Of a stretch of DNA of 64,000 nt, positions 62,804 to 64,000 are shown in pieces (the stretch's first letter is position 1; each line of letters starts with the position of its first letter). The position numbers were made by a program, and so were the translations under genes. The DNA is taken from contig NZ_JAMBOP010000001.1 in NCBI RefSeq assembly GCF_023715645.1, forward strand, positions 1-64,000, given 5' to 3'. This stretch comes from Bacillus cytotoxicus (GTDB lineage Bacteria; Bacillota; Bacilli; Bacillales; Bacillaceae_G). Below the pieces are notes generated by a model, which worked only from the letters and a program-made list of their open reading frames with translations, did no database searches and was not told the DNA's origin.

Positions 62804-63568
62804 CTAATTTTGACGATGTCGATGAATGACATCTACTGCTCCGGTTACTTCTATAATAGTTCCCGTAATCATATCCGAATCTTCCTCACATAAAAATGAA
62901 ATTGTGCGGGCGATATCTTCCCCTGTACCAGAACGCCCAATCGGTGTGCGATGATTAGATAATGTGCGCGCCGCCGCAATTGTCGCTTCCTTCATATCAC
63001 CAATAATATCACCGGGACAAATCATATTTGATGTAATTCCATATTCAGCTTCTTCATAAGCAATTGTTTTCGTAAGCGAAACTAGTCCAACTTTTGCAGC
63101 CGCGAAAGCAGAGCGATATATCCATCCCGGTGCACTATCCGCTCCTTGAAATCCATAATTTACAATACGACCAAATTTTTGTCGGCGCATAATCGGAACA
63201 ACAAGCTTTAATAAATGAAATACAGCCGTTAAATTACCATGAATCATTTCATTCCATTCATCATCTTTATATTCAACTAACTTTTTACGCTCGAATACGT
63301 AAGGACCTGCATTATTAATCAAAAAATCAATGCGGCCAAAACGGTCCATCGCTTTTGTTACTACTGTATGTAAATCTTCCTCTTTTGTTACATCTGCTTG
63401 CACAAATTGTATGCGATGTGCAAGATGTTTATATTGCTGTTTTAACATTTCCACCGCTTGTACATCACTACGATATGTTACTGTTACTGAGTATCCTTTA
63501 TGTAATAAACTCTCTGTTACTTTCTTCCCTAAACCTTTTGTACCGGCTGTAATGAGCGCATGTCTCAC
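62804..63568 (-). CDS. SDR family oxidoreductase
   Basis: 254 residues, classical short-chain dehydrogenase/reductase. Cofactor motif TAGTKGLGKKV (TGxxxGxG type, about 7-17), DFLINNAGPYVFERKK with NNAG, the catalytic Ser in VNYGFQGADSAPGWIY, YRSAFAAAKVGLVSL (Y-x-x-x-K with Ala-Lys) and CPGDIIGDM. The start is read as GTG at 63568 (MRHALITAG), nine bases from GGAGG; an ATG two codons earlier is only three bases away. FabG-like, but the substrate cannot be told. Confidence 0.88.
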   Translation of the reverse strand: MRHALITAGTKGLGKKVTESLLHKGYSVTVTYRSDVQAVEMLKQQYKHLAHRIQFVQADVTKEEDLHTVVTKAMDRFGRIDFLINNAGPYVFERKKLVEYKDDEWNEMIHGNLTAVFHLLKLVVPIMRRQKFGRIVNYGFQGADSAPGWIYRSAFAAAKVGLVSLTKTIAYEEAEYGITSNMICPGDIIGDMKEATIAAARTLSNHRTPIGRSGTGEDIARTISFLCEEDSDMITGTIIEVTGAVDVIHRHRQN

Positions 63569-63753
63569 AAACATAAGCCTCCTTTTTTCTTGCTATAATT
63601 CATATGTAACAACTTCTTTATACAATTACAACTAAAATGTTTGAAATGGAATTTTCAAAATTCTGTAACGTTTCTGTCAAACACTTTCCCATAATTTGTT
63701 TTATAATAAAGATGTAAAGAGTTATAACGCTTATAAAACGGGAGGAATTGTTC

Positions 63754-64000
63754 ATGAATAATACATATACAAATATTTTAATTGCAGTCGATGGTTCTAA
63801 GGAAGCTGAAAGAGCATTTAAAAAGGCAATTCAAGTAGCAAAGCGTAACAATGCTACATTAACAATCGCTCATATCGTTGACGTCAAAGCTTATTCTGCA
63901 GTAGAAGCATATAGCCGTGCAGTCGCAGAGCGTGCAAATTTATTTGCTGAAGATTTGTTAGAAGACTACAAAAAGGTTGCACTAGATGCAGGACTTACAA
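63754..64000 (+). CDS. universal stress protein, partial
   Basis: The 82 visible residues (MNNTYTNILIAVDGSKEAER...) match the first half of a UspA-fold protein: the VDGS loop after strand 1, a long amphipathic helix (AERAFKKAIQVAKRNNATLT), and strand AHIVDVKAYS. The ATP-binding C-terminal glycine motif lies beyond the window. ATG follows GGGAGGAA. Role: general stress or nucleotide sensing, by family only. Confidence 0.9.
   Translation, partial: MNNTYTNILIAVDGSKEAERAFKKAIQVAKRNNATLTIAHIVDVKAYSAVEAYSRAVAERANLFAEDLLEDYKKVALDAGLT

Overview
The window looks like a chromosomal segment of a Bacillus cereus-group bacterium (low G+C Firmicute, spore former). The evidence is the AGGAGG-type ribosome binding sites with many TTG/GTG starts, a gene order matching the Bacillus subtilis thrS-infC to dnaE/ytoI segment (thrS, ytxC, dnaI, dnaB, nrdR, speD, gapB, coaE, ytaF, mutM, polA, phoR, phoP, mdh, icd, citZ, pyk, pfkA, accA, accD, malic enzyme, dnaE, ytrH, ytrI, nrnA, ytpI, ytoI, ytkL), sporulation genes, and about sixteen copies of a dispersed ~150-200 bp intergenic repeat that resembles bcr1, a repeat described as specific to the B. 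cereus group. Species assignment within the group is not possible by eye.

Layout. 1-10.8 kb is accessory. It holds a minus-strand operon of a small exported protein (DUF2712-like), a membrane-anchored protein and three ABC-2-like membrane proteins running off the left edge; an HD-domain protein with a doubtful start; two tandem CPBP-family membrane proteases; a small membrane protein; and a divergent drug-efflux locus (EmrA/EmrB-like pump and TetR regulator) with palindromes and a terminator-like hairpin in the pump leader. 10.8-63.5 kb is mostly conserved core. It includes translation (infC-rpmI-rplT with an attenuator and an ATT start, thrS with a T-box), replication and repair (dnaI, dnaB, polA, mutM, dnaE, nrdR, nrnA), phosphate sensing (phoPR), central carbon metabolism (gapB, mdh, icd, citZ, pyk, pfkA, malic enzyme), fatty-acid initiation (accDA), CoA and polyamine synthesis (coaE, speD), sporulation membrane proteins (ytaF, ytvI, ytrH, ytrI, ytxC) and a sigma/anti-sigma pair. 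The right end has ald, an SDR oxidoreductase and the start of a universal stress protein gene.

Most core genes are on the minus strand. Intergenic gaps carry intrinsic terminators plus four kinds of short mobile or repeat sequence: (i) bcr1-like repeats; (ii) a family with 14-bp GTAA-ending inverted repeats and 8-bp target duplications, three copies carrying a bcr1-like core and one 74-bp copy without it; (iii) GTGAAAC...TAGCGGG elements bracketed by TTTAT or TTTAC; (iv) one 139-bp miniature element with 9-bp duplicated flanks. Several sit exactly at the stop codons of neighbouring genes.

Four small genes or remnants too short for ordinary gene calling were found by reading (57, 54, 45 and possibly 34 residues), plus one decayed gene at 59.9-60.1 kb. 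No rRNA, tRNA, CRISPR array or complete insertion sequence was seen. The most novel-looking items are the small exported protein/ABC permease operon, a structured 5' leader of speD, the attenuator-like leader of the efflux pump, and the nested repeat elements.
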